Shown one piece after another: positions 49,346 through 58,102 of a DNA stretch of 64,000 bases (its first letter is position 1; every line of letters starts with the position of its first letter). This stretch comes from Halovulum dunhuangense (lineage in GTDB: Bacteria > Pseudomonadota > Alphaproteobacteria > Rhodobacterales > Rhodobacteraceae). Under the pieces are notes generated by a model. That model was given only the letters and a program-made list of their open reading frames with translations, had not been told where the DNA came from and did no database searches. Made by a program: the position numbers and the translations under genes. The stretch is taken from positions 372,001-436,000 of the forward strand of contig NZ_JABFBC010000002.1 of the NCBI RefSeq assembly GCF_013093415.1, read 5' to 3'.

Positions 49346-50396
49346 GCCGCGCAGCCGCACGCCGCGCCTGCTGCAGGTCGGCACGCCGATCCTTGCGGTG
49401 ATCGCCACGATGATCGCCGGCGGGCTTCTGTTCGCGGCCCTCGGCAAGAACCCGGTCGAGGCGATCCGCATCATCTTCGTCGATCCCTTCCTCGATCCCT
49501 TTTCCCGGACCGAACTGCTGGTGAAGGCGGCACCGCTCGCGATGATCGCGATCGGCCTGTCCTTCGGCTTTCGCGCGGGGGTATGGAACATCGGCGCCGA
49601 GGGGCAGTTCATCGTCGGCGCCATCTCCGGTGGCGCGGTGGCGCTTGCGTTCTGGGGCACGCCGGGGATCTGGCTTCTGCCCCTGATGACGCTGGCGGGC
49701 GCGCTGGGCGGTTTCGTCTGGGCGATGATCCCGGCGATCCTGCGCATCCGGTTCGGCGCGAACGAGATCCTCGTCTCGCTGATGCTGGTCTATGTGGCCG
49801 ATCTGTTCCTGTCGGCCCTGGTCTCGGGGCCGCTCAGGGATCCGGCGGGCTTCAACTTTCCCGAAAGCCGCCGCTTCCACGACAGCGCGACGCTGCCCAT
49901 CCTGATCGAACGCAGCCGCGCCCATATCGGGATCCTGGTGGCGCTGGGCATCGGCATCGCCGCCTACGCGCTGCTGCATGCGCATAATTTCGGCTACCAG
50001 GTCAAGCTGATGGGCACGGCGCCAAGGGCCGCGCGCTTTGCCGGCGTCAACACCAGCCTGATGGTCGCCGGCTGTCTTGGCCTGTCGGGGGCGCTGGCCG
50101 GCATGGCGGGCCTGTTCGAGGCGGCGGGCCCGGTGGGGCAGCTGGTGCCGTCCCTGCCGGTCGGCTACGGCTTTACCGCGATCATCGTGGCCTTTCTCGG
50201 GCGGCTCGATCCGCTGGGGATCCTGCTGGCAAGCCTCGTGATGGCGCTGACCTATATCGGCGGCGAGACCGCGCAGTTCACGCTTCAGATCCCGGCGGCC
50301 GCCATATCGGTGTTCCAGGGGATGCTGCTGTTCTTCCTGCTGGGGCTGGATGTGCTGGCGCGCTACCGGCTCAGGCTTGTGCGGAGGGCGCATTGA
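49332..50396 (+). CDS. nucleoside ABC transporter permease, subunit 1
   Basis: A 354-residue integral membrane protein of the BPD_transp_2 family with about nine to ten membrane segments. GLSFGFRAGVWNIGAEGQFI is the conserved cytoplasmic/EAA-like block of nucleoside-transporter permeases, and FGANEILVSLMLVYVADLFL follows. I chose ATG 49332, which has GGAGG at 6 nt, over an upstream in-frame start. It overlaps the ATPase gene by 14 nt and the second permease by 1 nt. Confidence 0.92.
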   Translation: MLALEPRSRTPRLLQVGTPILAVIATMIAGGLLFAALGKNPVEAIRIIFVDPFLDPFSRTELLVKAAPLAMIAIGLSFGFRAGVWNIGAEGQFIVGAISGGAVALAFWGTPGIWLLPLMTLAGALGGFVWAMIPAILRIRFGANEILVSLMLVYVADLFLSALVSGPLRDPAGFNFPESRRFHDSATLPILIERSRAHIGILVALGIGIAAYALLHAHNFGYQVKLMGTAPRAARFAGVNTSLMVAGCLGLSGALAGMAGLFEAAGPVGQLVPSLPVGYGFTAIIVAFLGRLDPLGILLASLVMALTYIGGETAQFTLQIPAAAISVFQGMLLFFLLGLDVLARYRLRLVRRAH

Positions 50397-51532
50397 TGGA
50401 CCGCCTCATCCCCCTGAAACCCCATGCCGTGACGCTGACGGCGATCCTGGGCCTGATCGTGTTCGCCGTCGCGGGCGGGCTGAACCCGGTATCGCTCAGC
50501 GTGTCGATCATCGCCGCGGCGACGCCGCTGATGCTGGCGTCGCTGGGCGAGATGGTGGTCGAGAAGTCGGGCGTGCTGAACCTGGGCGTCGAGGGCATGA
50601 CGATCATCGGCGCCATCGCCGGCTTCGCCATCGCGGTCGAGACCGGATCGCCGCTGCTGGGCCTTGTCGCCGCCGCCGCGGCCGGGGCGGCGCTTTCGCT
50701 GATCTTCGGCGTGCTGACGCAGCTTCTGCTGTCGAACCAGGTGGCGACCGGGCTTGCGCTGACGCTGTTCGGGCTGGGGCTTGCCGCCCTGATCGGCCAG
50801 CCCTATTCGGGCATCAAGCCGCCGGCCTTTCCGCGGCTGGACATCCCGCTGATCTCGGACATCCCGGTGATCGGCCCGATCCTGTTCTCGCACGATTTGC
50901 TCACCTACCTGGCGCTGGCGGTGCTGGGGGGGATCTGGTGGTTTCTCTATCGCAGCCGGGCGGGCCTCGTGCTCAGGGCCTGCGGCGAGGGCCATGACGC
51001 GGCGCACGCGCTGGGCTATGACGTGATCCGGATCCGGCTGGCCGCCATCGCCTTCGGCGGCGCCTGCGCGGGGCTGGGGGGCGCCGGGCTCAGCCTGATC
51101 CGCGTGCCGCAATGGACCGAGGGCATGACCGCGGGCGCCGGCTGGATCGCGCTGGCGATCGTCGTTTTCGGGATGTGGCGGCCGGGGCGCGTGGCGCTGG
51201 GCGCCTATCTGTTCGGCGGCGTCACCATCCTGCAACTCAACCTTCAGGCGGCGGGCATCACGCCGCTCTGGCTGCTGGTCCTCGCGCTGCTGCTGCTCTC
51301 GGTGCATGTCACCATGAAGGCGCAGCGCCGTGCCATGGCCCCGCTCTGGCTCGGGACGCTGGCGATGGGGGCGCTCGCGCTGGTTTACCCGGTCTCGATC
51401 CAGACCCAGTACCTGTCGATGGCGCCCTATCTGTGCACCATCCTCGTGCTCGTCGTCATGTCGGCCGACCGGCTGCGTGCGAACCTGAACGCCCCGGCCT
51501 CGCTGGGGCGCGTCTTCGTGCGCACGGCCTGA
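50396..51532 (+). CDS. nucleoside ABC transporter permease, subunit 2
   Basis: A 378-residue membrane permease of the same family, the usual partner of subunit 1. GEMVVEKSGVLNLGVEGMTIIGA is the conserved block, and the C-terminal half contains GGACAGLGGAGLSLIRVPQW and EGMTAGAGWIALAIVVFGMW, typical of these permeases. The start ATG overlaps the previous stop as TGATG, with GGAGGG upstream; a TTG one codon earlier is also possible. A 15-bp gap leads to the channel gene. Confidence 0.92.
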   Translation: MDRLIPLKPHAVTLTAILGLIVFAVAGGLNPVSLSVSIIAAATPLMLASLGEMVVEKSGVLNLGVEGMTIIGAIAGFAIAVETGSPLLGLVAAAAAGAALSLIFGVLTQLLLSNQVATGLALTLFGLGLAALIGQPYSGIKPPAFPRLDIPLISDIPVIGPILFSHDLLTYLALAVLGGIWWFLYRSRAGLVLRACGEGHDAAHALGYDVIRIRLAAIAFGGACAGLGGAGLSLIRVPQWTEGMTAGAGWIALAIVVFGMWRPGRVALGAYLFGGVTILQLNLQAAGITPLWLLVLALLLLSVHVTMKAQRRAMAPLWLGTLAMGALALVYPVSIQTQYLSMAPYLCTILVLVVMSADRLRANLNAPASLGRVFVRTA

Positions 51533-51547
51533 TGGGGGTGCGGGCCG

Positions 51548-52273
51548 ATGCGCGAGCGACTGCACCGCATCCTCGACGGCATCGACCCGGAATGGGGCCG
51601 GCGCTACACCCTGTCCATGCATGCGCTGATCGTGCTTGCAGTGGCGAGCTATGTCATCTCCACCCTGCCCGACCTGCCACCTGCGACGGGCACGGCGCTC
51701 TACCGTTTCGAATTGACGGTCGTGGGCATCTTCGCCGCCGACTACGCCCTCAGGCTTTACGCGGCACCGCGCCGGCTGGGCTATGTGTTCAGCTTCTGGG
51801 GCATCGTCGATCTGCTGGCGTTCCTGCCGGCGCTTCTGCTGCCCGGGGCCGAGATGGTCGCGGCGCGCATCCTGCGCCTGATCCAGCTTGCGCGCATCCT
51901 CAAGCTGATGCGCGTGGCCCACGCCGTGGACAACCTGGTCGAGGTGCTGACCGAGATCCGCGAACAGCTTGTCGTGTTCCTCGTGATGACGCTGTTCCTG
52001 CTGATCCTCGCCTCCATCGGCATCTATCATTTCGAACATCAGGCCCAGCCGGAGCTGTTCAGATCCGTGCCCCACGCCATGTGGTGGGCTGTGGCCACGC
52101 TGTCCACGGTGGGCTATGGCGACATCTATCCCGTGACGGCGGGCGGGCGGATCTTCACCGGCCTGGTCCTGCTGATCGGTCTTGGCGTGATCGCCGTGCC
52201 CACGGCCCTGATCTCGGCCGCACTCGTATCGAAGACGCATAAATCCCCCCTCAAAAAGGAGACCAAAGGATGA
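51548..52273 (+). CDS. voltage-gated potassium channel-like protein
   Basis: A 241-residue six-helix ion channel subunit. The S4-like segment RILRLIQLARILKLMRVAHA has Arg/Lys at regular spacing. The pore helix and selectivity filter MWWAVATLSTVGYGDIYPVT contain the potassium signature TVGYGD (residues 187-192). A final hydrophobic helix and a short basic tail (KTHKSPLKKETKG) follow; no regulatory RCK or cyclic-nucleotide domain is present. It lies between the ABC permease genes and the BMP solute-binding gene (4-nt ATGA overlap), an unexpected place for a channel. Potassium selectivity is inferred from the filter. Confidence 0.92.
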   Translation: MRERLHRILDGIDPEWGRRYTLSMHALIVLAVASYVISTLPDLPPATGTALYRFELTVVGIFAADYALRLYAAPRRLGYVFSFWGIVDLLAFLPALLLPGAEMVAARILRLIQLARILKLMRVAHAVDNLVEVLTEIREQLVVFLVMTLFLLILASIGIYHFEHQAQPELFRSVPHAMWWAVATLSTVGYGDIYPVTAGGRIFTGLVLLIGLGVIAVPTALISAALVSKTHKSPLKKETKG

Positions 52274-53349
52274 GACTGAACCGCAGAACCCTGCTTGCCA
52301 CGGCCGCTGCCGCCGGGATGGCGCCCGGCCTCGGCCTCGCCGCCGGGCACGAGCCGCTCAAGGTTGGCTTCATCTATGTCGGCCCCGTGGGCGACTACGG
52401 CTGGTCCTACGAGCACGACCAGGGCCGGCAGGCGATCGAGGCCCATTTCGGCGACCGGGTGCAGACCACCTATCTCGAGTCGATCCCCGAGGGCCCCGAC
52501 GCCGAGCGTGCGATCCGCCAGCTTGCCCAGTCGGGCCACGGGCTGATCTTCACCACCTCCTTCGGCTTCATGAACCCCACGATGCGCGTGGCCGAGCAGT
52601 TCCCCGAAGTGAAGTTCGAACATGCGACCGGCTACCAGCGCGCCGACAACGTCGCGACCTATTCGGGCCGCTTCTACGAGGGACGCGCCGTGATCGGCCA
52701 TATCGCGGGCCGCATGACCAAGTCGAACATAATCGGCTATATCGGCTCCTTCCCGATCCCCGAAGTGGTGCGCGGCATCAACGCGGCCTTCATCGCCGCG
52801 CGCAAGGCGAACCCGGATGTCCAGTTCAAGATCGTCTGGGCGAACACCTGGTTCGACCCGGCGAAAGAGGCGGACGCCGCCAACGCGCTGATCCAGCAGG
52901 GCGCCGACGTGATCATGCAGCACACCGACAGCCCCGCCGCCATGACCATCGCCGAGGAACAGGGCATCTATGCCTTCGGCCAGGCTTCGGACATGATGCA
53001 GTTCGGCCCCAACGCGCGGCTTTCCTCGATCATCGACAATTGGGCGCCCTACTATATCGAGCGGACGCAGGCGGTACTGGACGGCACCTGGACGTCGACC
53101 GACACCTGGGGCGGGATCGCATCGGGCATGACCGAAATCGGCGAATTCCGGAACATGCCCGACGATGTGGCGGCCGAGGCGCAGGCGATCGCGGACTCGA
53201 TCTCTTCGGGCGCGTATCACCCGTTCACCGGGCCGATCAACCGGCAGGACGGCAGCGCCTGGCTGGCCGAGGGCGAGACGGCCGACGACGGCACGCTGCT
53301 GGGCATGAACTTCTATGTCGAGGGCATCGAGGGCGAACTTCCGCAGTAA
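52270..53349 (+). CDS. BMP family nucleoside-binding protein
   Basis: Periplasmic solute-binding component of the ABC importer encoded just upstream. The 359 residues have a Tat-type signal (RLNRRTLLATAAAAG, cleavage near LAAG) with no lipobox cysteine, so it is probably periplasmic rather than a lipoprotein. The mature part shows GFIYVGPVGDYGWSYEHDQG, IFTTSFGFMNPTM, GYIGSFPIPEVVRGINAF-like and ADVIMQHTDSPA segments of the PBP1-BMP fold. Ligands of this family are purine nucleosides or related bases. It ends the operon, 24 bp before a strong terminator. Confidence 0.93.
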   Translation: MRLNRRTLLATAAAAGMAPGLGLAAGHEPLKVGFIYVGPVGDYGWSYEHDQGRQAIEAHFGDRVQTTYLESIPEGPDAERAIRQLAQSGHGLIFTTSFGFMNPTMRVAEQFPEVKFEHATGYQRADNVATYSGRFYEGRAVIGHIAGRMTKSNIIGYIGSFPIPEVVRGINAAFIAARKANPDVQFKIVWANTWFDPAKEADAANALIQQGADVIMQHTDSPAAMTIAEEQGIYAFGQASDMMQFGPNARLSSIIDNWAPYYIERTQAVLDGTWTSTDTWGGIASGMTEIGEFRNMPDDVAAEAQAIADSISSGAYHPFTGPINRQDGSAWLAEGETADDGTLLGMNFYVEGIEGELPQ

Positions 53350-53373
53350 CCCCGGGCACTGCCCCCTTTCCCG

Positions 53374-53404
53374 GCCCCCGCGCAGACCTGCGCGGGGGCT
53401 TTTT
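53374..53404 (+). terminator. intrinsic terminator of the xdh-transport operon
   Basis: Perfect 11-bp stem GCCCCCGCGCA (53374-53384) with TGCGCGGGGGC (53389-53399), loop GACC, then TTTTT. It ends the xdhA to BMP operon. Confidence 0.93.
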
Positions 53405-53556
53405 CGTGCCGCCCCCTGCCTTCACGGAAATCTGCACTCCACCGGACGGGGATCCGTGTTAGCCTTCGGTCGTGGCGGATTAACCCGGCCGCGAATGACG
53501 CAAGACTTGCGGCCCTCCGATCCGCCCGGAACATTCCGAAATCGGGAGGGACTGAA

Positions 53557-54417
53557 ATGGTCAAGACGATCGGAAATCCCCTCAGCTGGGGCGTGCGCCG
53601 CCTGGGACTTGCCGGCCACGGCATCGCCGAGAGCGCTGCGCACATGGGCAGCCGCGACGCAACCCCGCCGCAGGTCCGGCAGATCGGGACCGCGGACCTG
53701 GGCGCGGCGCTGCGGCTGGGGCTCGACGATTTCCTGGCACTGCGCTCGGACGCGCTGATGGTCTGCCTGCTTTACCCGGTCATCGGCCTGGCACTTGTCT
53801 GGGCCGCCCTCGATGCCCGGCTCCTGCCGCTGGTGTTCCCGCTGGTATCGGGCTTCGCCCTTCTCGGGCCACTCGCGGCCGTGGGTCTTTACGAGATGAG
53901 CCGCCGACGCGAAGCGGGCCAGCCCGCGGGCTGGGATGCGGCGCTGTCGGTCCTGCGCGCACCCGCGCTGGGCGCGATCGTGACGCTGGGCATCGCGCTG
54001 CTGGGCCTGTTCCTGATCTGGATGCTGGCGGCGCAATACATTTACGCCGCGACGCTGGGGCCGGAGCCCCCGGCAAGCCTTGGCGCCTTTCTGACCGAGA
54101 CGCTCACGACCGGCGCTGGCTGGGCGATGATCGTGATCGGCACGGCGACGGGCTTCGTCTTTGCCGCGCTGGTGCTGTCGATCAGCGTGGTGTCGTTCCC
54201 GATGCTCCTGGACCGCGATCCGGGGCTTCCCGTTGCCGTCGTCACCTCGGTCCGGGTCGCGCGCGAAAACCCCCGGACGGTGGCCGTCTGGGGGCTGATC
54301 GTGGCGACAAGTCTGGTGCTGGGGGCGCTGCCCGCGTTCCTTGGGCTTGCGGTGGTGATGCCGGTGCTGGGCCATGCCAGCTGGCACCTCTACCGCCGGG
54401 CGGTGGCGCGGGGCTGA
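53557..54417 (+). CDS. DUF2189 domain membrane protein
   Basis: A 286-residue integral membrane protein of the DUF2189 family, of unknown function. RQIGTADLGAALRLGLDDFL is the conserved cytoplasmic entry block, followed by about six membrane segments; SFPMLLDRDPGLPVAVVTSV is the family's second conserved region. GGGAGGG precedes ATG 53557. It stands alone after the operon terminator, and its stop is 4 bp from the convergent HhH gene. The 150 bp before it show no clear promoter. Confidence 0.87.
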   Translation: MVKTIGNPLSWGVRRLGLAGHGIAESAAHMGSRDATPPQVRQIGTADLGAALRLGLDDFLALRSDALMVCLLYPVIGLALVWAALDARLLPLVFPLVSGFALLGPLAAVGLYEMSRRREAGQPAGWDAALSVLRAPALGAIVTLGIALLGLFLIWMLAAQYIYAATLGPEPPASLGAFLTETLTTGAGWAMIVIGTATGFVFAALVLSISVVSFPMLLDRDPGLPVAVVTSVRVARENPRTVAVWGLIVATSLVLGALPAFLGLAVVMPVLGHASWHLYRRAVARG

Positions 54418-54421
54418 CGGC

Positions 54422-54907
54422 TCAGGCCGCCAGCGCGCGCGCCTGACCCACCCAGTCCGCGCGGCTGATCGCGCCGGGGATGCCCCCCAGAAGCGCGTCC
54501 ATGCGGGCGACATCCGCCTCGGTCCAGGCCGCGATCTGGGCAAATCGGGTGATGCCATGGGCGACCAGCTTTTCCGCCATTTTCGGCCCGATGCCCTTGA
54601 TCGCGCTCAGGTCGTCCGGCTGGGCCGCCCCGGTCGCGGCCGGCTGCGGCGTCGGATCGACGGCGGCCGCTGCCGCGGGCGCGGGCTGAGGCGTATCCAT
54701 CACCACCTCTGCCTCGGCGGCGTCGGCCTTGATCGGGCTCTTGCGCTCGGGCCGGCGCTTTGCGGGTGGCTGGATCTGCATGCCGCCGAAGCGCCACTCC
54801 ACGCCGAACATCGGCGCCATCGGGCTGAGCGAAACCCAGTATTCCAGCAGCCCCTCGTCGCGCCGGGGCATCCACTGGTTCAGGTCGAATTGCGCCATCA
54901 CGAACAT
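54422..54907 (-). CDS. helix-hairpin-helix domain protein
   Basis: A 161-residue protein with an N-terminal region (MAQFDLNQWMPRRDEGLLEY) of unknown function, an Ala/Pro-rich linker, and a C-terminal helix-hairpin-helix segment DDLSAIKGIGPKMAEKLVAH followed by WTEADVARMDALLGG. HhH modules bind DNA or mediate protein contacts; similar proteins are often labelled NADH:ubiquinone oxidoreductase, which nothing here supports. I chose ATG 54907 because GGAGG lies 5 nt upstream. A second in-frame ATG at 55003 overlaps the MFS stop as ATGA, but the intervening 96 bp have low third-position GC and hairpins, so they look like a leader. Confidence 0.75.
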   Translation of the reverse strand: MFVMAQFDLNQWMPRRDEGLLEYWVSLSPMAPMFGVEWRFGGMQIQPPAKRRPERKSPIKADAAEAEVVMDTPQPAPAAAAAVDPTPQPAATGAAQPDDLSAIKGIGPKMAEKLVAHGITRFAQIAAWTEADVARMDALLGGIPGAISRADWVGQARALAA

Positions 54908-54999
54908 CTTGTCCTCCACACTTCGGACGTTTCGGGCCAGAGTGTGGAGATTGAATTGCTGCGGCGCAAGATGAATTTTGCCGCAGCGCAATATCAGCG
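54908..54999 (-). promoter_or_regulatory. structured leader of the HhH gene with sequestered ribosome-binding site
   Basis: On the minus strand CTCCACACT (54949-54941) is the exact complement of AGTGTGGAG (54922-54914), whose last bases are part of the GGAGG ribosome-binding site (54917-54913). Folding would hide the site in a 9-bp stem with an 18-nt loop. Upstream is a second 8-bp stem GCTGCGGC / GCCGCAGC (54958-54965 / 54980-54987). The stretch is more AT-rich than its surroundings. Confidence 0.5.
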
Positions 55000-56205
55000 T
55001 CATGCCGCGGCCTTGCGGCCCCGCATCAGCAGCAGCGCGCAGACCGCGGCAAGTGCCGCCGCCGCAAGGAAAGGCGCGCCCGGCAGATAGACCGGGCCAT
55101 CGGGCAGCGTCGCCAGGCGAAAGATCCCCGTCATCACGACCGGGCTCAGGATCACCGCGACGGCGGCGACGGAAGCAAGCACCCCCTGCAGGCGCCCCTG
55201 CGCGTCGTCGGGCACCCGGTCGGCCATCATGCCCTGCAAGGCTGGGCCCACCACCACGCCCAGCGCGGTGATCGGCATGAAGACGAAGATCCAGATGCCA
55301 TCCTCGATCACCGCAAGGATCACCAGCGCCAGCACATGCATGGCAAGGCCGAACATGGCGGTGCGGAACTCGCCCAGCCGCGGCAACAGGCGCCGGATCA
55401 GCCAGCCCTGCACGAAGGCCGACGACACGCCGAACGCGGCAAGGCTCAGCCCGACCATGCCGGTGGACCAGCCGAAACGCTCGATGGTGAAGAAGCTCCA
55501 GATCGCGGGGTAGACGTAGTTCGAGACGACATAGAGGAAGTGCACAAGCAACAGCCCGCCGACCATGGGCAGGCGCGAGGCATCGAGCAGCGCGCGGAAC
55601 GGGTTGGCGCGGGCCAGCTCGAACCGGGCGCGCCGTTCGGGCGGCAGGGATTCGGGCAGGACGCGCCAGCCGAAGGCGGCGTTGCCCAGGGCAAGCGCCG
55701 CCGCCGCGTAAAACGGCGCGCGCGGGCCCAGTTCCCCCAGCAGGCCGCCGATCGCCGGGCCCAGCGTGAAGCCGATCCCGAAGGCCGCCCCGATCAGTCC
55801 GAAATTCGCCGAGCGTTTTCCCTTGTCCGAGATGTCGGCCAGATAGGCCGCCGCCGTGGCATGGGTCGCCCCCGCGGCCCCGGCCAGGAACCGGGCCAGG
55901 AACAGCATCCACAGGGCAGGCGCCACCGCCATCAGCAGGTAGTCGATGCCCAGCAGGACCAGCGACAGGATCAGCACGGGACGCCGCCCGAAACGGTCCG
56001 ACAGCCCCCCCAGCAGCGGCCCGCAGAGAAACTGCATCACGGCATAGGTGAAGGCGAGCCAGCCCCCCCAGAAGGCCGCGTCGGAAATCGAGGCGCCGCG
56101 CAACTCGCGGATCAGCTCGGGCATCACCGGCAGTATCAGCCCGATGCCGATGGCGTCGATGGCCACCGTCAGGATGATGAACACGAAGGGCGCGCGGGAC
56201 GTCAT
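55000..56205 (-). CDS. TetA-like MFS transporter (TCR/Tet family)
   Basis: A 401-residue 12-helix major facilitator of the tetracycline-resistance-like DHA1 group. FVFIILTVAIDAIGIGLILPV is the first helix, GGLSDRFGRRPVLIL is motif A in loop 2-3, and GAAGATHATAAAYLADISDKGKR (helix 4 region, motif B/C area) is close to Tet proteins. Drug export cannot be claimed from sequence; many environmental relatives carry other substrates. AGGA lies 7 nt before ATG 56205; a GTG at 56211 is also in frame. The HhH gene follows on the same strand. Confidence 0.88.
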   Translation of the reverse strand: MTSRAPFVFIILTVAIDAIGIGLILPVMPELIRELRGASISDAAFWGGWLAFTYAVMQFLCGPLLGGLSDRFGRRPVLILSLVLLGIDYLLMAVAPALWMLFLARFLAGAAGATHATAAAYLADISDKGKRSANFGLIGAAFGIGFTLGPAIGGLLGELGPRAPFYAAAALALGNAAFGWRVLPESLPPERRARFELARANPFRALLDASRLPMVGGLLLVHFLYVVSNYVYPAIWSFFTIERFGWSTGMVGLSLAAFGVSSAFVQGWLIRRLLPRLGEFRTAMFGLAMHVLALVILAVIEDGIWIFVFMPITALGVVVGPALQGMMADRVPDDAQGRLQGVLASVAAVAVILSPVVMTGIFRLATLPDGPVYLPGAPFLAAAALAAVCALLLMRGRKAAA

Positions 56206-56268
56206 GGCCACGTCCTATCGCGCGGGCGGCGGCAGGCCACCGCCGGTTTGCGCATGGATCGCAAGGCG

Positions 56269-56297
56269 TTGCCTGAGCCCGACCGGCGCGCTAGAAA
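56269..56297 (+). promoter_or_regulatory. candidate promoter of the entericidin gene
   Basis: TTGCCT (56269-56274) and TAGAAA (56292-56297) with a 17-nt spacer; RNA would start near 56304, 26 nt before the ATG. Confidence 0.4.
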
Positions 56298-56329
56298 CTT
56301 GGCGAACGCAGCCTTGAAAGGATCGCCGG

Positions 56330-56443
56330 ATGCGCATTTTCGTCCTGCTTGCACTGATCGCCTCGCTTGCCGCCTGCGAAACCGTCAAGGGCGTGGGCCG
56401 GGATGTGTCGAACGCGGGCCAGGCGCTCGACAACACGTTCTGA
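56330..56443 (+). CDS. entericidin A/B family lipoprotein
   Basis: A 37-residue lipoprotein: MRIFVLLALIASLAACETVK, then GVGRDVSNAGQALDNTF. It has a signal peptide with lipobox LAAC (Cys16) and the family's conserved C-terminal helix (ETVKGVGRDVSNAGQALD). Entericidins are small outer membrane lipoproteins, in E. coli an antidote/toxin pair linked to stationary-phase lysis; single copies of unclear role are common in Proteobacteria. AAAGGA precedes ATG 56330. It lies between the MFS gene and the convergent upp gene, with 28 bp to the upp stop. Confidence 0.88.
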   Translation: MRIFVLLALIASLAACETVKGVGRDVSNAGQALDNTF

Positions 56444-56471
56444 GGGACACCGGGCCGAGCGACACCGGGCG

Positions 56472-57104
56472 TTATTTCGTGCCGAACATCCTGTCCCCGG
56501 CATCGCCAAGGCCGGGCAGGATGTAGCCCTTCTCGTTCAGCCGCTCGTCCAGCGCCGCCGTCACGATCCGCACGTCCGGATGCGCCTCTTCCATGCGACG
56601 CACCCCCTCGGGGGCGGCAAGCAGGCACAGGAAGCGGATGTCGTTGGCGCCGGCCTGCTTCAGCAGGCTTATCGCCGCGGCCGAGGAATTGCCCGTGGCC
56701 AGCATCGGATCGACCACGATCACGGTGCGGTTTTCCAGTTCCTTCGGCACCTTGAAGTAGTACTGCACCGGCTGAAGCGTCTCTTCATCGCGGTATAGGC
56801 CGATATAGCCGACCCGCGCCGAGGGGATGAGTTCCAGCACCCCGTCGAGAAGCCCGTTGCCCGCCCGCAGGATCGAGATCAGCGCCAGCTTCTTCCCCTT
56901 CAGGACCGGCGCCTCCATTTCCATCAGCGGGGTTTCCACCGTGGTCATGGTGATCGGCAGATCGCGCGTCACCTCATAGGCCAGAAGCAGGCTGATTTCC
57001 CGCAGAAGCTGGCGGAACGACGCGGTCGATGTGCTCTTTTCGCGCATCAGGGTCAGCTTGTGCTGCACCAGCGGGTGATCGACGATGGTCAGGTGCTTCT
57101 TCAT
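56472..57104 (-). CDS. upp: uracil phosphoribosyltransferase
   Basis: Salvages uracil to UMP using PRPP. The 210 residues show [37 protein letters not shown], the base-binding [13 protein letters not shown], and the PRPP loop [18 protein letters not shown], with a C-terminal [17 protein letters not shown]. It is the last gene of the nucleoside salvage operon and overlaps the add stop as ATGA. No classical terminator is evident in the 28 bp before the convergent entericidin gene. Confidence 0.97.
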   Translation of the reverse strand: MKKHLTIVDHPLVQHKLTLMREKSTSTASFRQLLREISLLLAYEVTRDLPITMTTVETPLMEMEAPVLKGKKLALISILRAGNGLLDGVLELIPSARVGYIGLYRDEETLQPVQYYFKVPKELENRTVIVVDPMLATGNSSAAAISLLKQAGANDIRFLCLLAAPEGVRRMEEAHPDVRIVTAALDERLNEKGYILPGLGDAGDRMFGTK

Positions 57105-58102
57105 GGGCGGGCCCCTTCAAGTCTGGCCAGCACGGCGCTCCGGGTCTGCGGATCGCAGAAGGCGGCCTGCATGGCGATGCGGTTGATGTCGGCGAAATCC
57201 TCTGCCGCCCAGCCGAAATGGTGGGCCAGCATGCGGTACTCGTGCTTCATGTCGGTGTGAAAGTAAGGCGGATCGTCGGTCGATACGGTGACCTGGACGC
57301 CCGCCTTGCGCAGCCTGTCGATCGGATGGCTGTCCCAGCCAGGGTATACCGAGAGCGCGACGTTCGAGCCGGGGTTCACCTCCAGCACGATGCCCTCGTC
57401 GACCAGCCTTTGCACCAGGTCCGGACTTTCGATCGCGCGCACCCCGTGGCCGATGCGGCTGGGGCGCAGGTGATCCAGTGTCTCGGCCACGCTTTCGGGG
57501 CCGCAGACCTCGCCCGCATGGCTGGTGATGCCCAGGCCCGCCTCGCGCGCGATGGCGAAGGCGCGGGCGAAATCGGCGGCGCGCAGATGGCGTTCCTCGC
57601 CGCCCATGCCGAAGCCGGTGATCCGGTCGCCCGCCACCTCGGCGCTCAGACGTGCCGCACGCTCGGCCGCGTCGGGGCCGAAATTTCGCACTGCGGTCGA
57701 GATGAATCGCGCCTCGATCCCGTGCGCGGCGCGGGCACTCTGCGCACCTTCGACGATGGCTGCCACATACTCGGCCCAGGCCACGGGGTCGCCACCGCCG
57801 CAGATGTCGGGCGCGATGAAGATCTCGGTATAGACCACCCCGTCCGCGGCCGACTGCGCCAGCACGGCCTCGACCAGGCGGCGGAACTCCTCGGGGCCGC
57901 GAAGCACCTCGCAGGCACGGTGGTAGGTCTTGAGGAACTGCGCGAAATCCGTCCAGGCATACTGCCCCCCGGCGTCGAACACGCCCTCGAGCGCCATGCC
58001 CTGTTCTGCCGCCAGGGCACGGATGAAGTCGGGAGGGGCGGCCCCTTCCAGATGCAGGTGCAATTCCACCTTGGGCAGCAGGCCGGGATCGGTATGGCTC
58101 AC
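57101..58102 (-). CDS. add: adenosine deaminase
   Basis: Converts adenosine or deoxyadenosine to inosine. The 333 residues start [20 protein letters not shown] with the zinc ligands [23 protein letters not shown] supplies the third His and catalytic Glu, [10 protein letters not shown] the next His, and [13 protein letters not shown] the final Asp. The start is GTG 58102, preceded by AAGGAG and overlapping the deoB stop as GTGA. Part of the operon cdd-deoC-deoA-deoB-add-upp. No purine nucleoside phosphorylase lies in the window to use the inosine formed. Confidence 0.95.
   Translation of the reverse strand: MSHTDPGLLPKVELHLHLEGAAPPDFIRALAAEQGMALEGVFDAGGQYAWTDFAQFLKTYHRACEVLRGPEEFRRLVEAVLAQSAADGVVYTEIFIAPDICGGGDPVAWAEYVAAIVEGAQSARAAHGIEARFISTAVRNFGPDAAERAARLSAEVAGDRITGFGMGGEERHLRAADFARAFAIAREAGLGITSHAGEVCGPESVAETLDHLRPSRIGHGVRAIESPDLVQRLVDEGIVLEVNPGSNVALSVYPGWDSHPIDRLRKAGVQVTVSTDDPPYFHTDMKHEYRMLAHHFGWAAEDFADINRIAMQAAFCDPQTRSAVLARLEGARP

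Noticed and set aside
55000-56205. The Tet-like MFS gene as an acquired antibiotic-resistance gene
   Set aside because: Base and codon use match its neighbours, no mobile element is adjacent, and Tet-like transporters of unknown substrate are common chromosomal genes.
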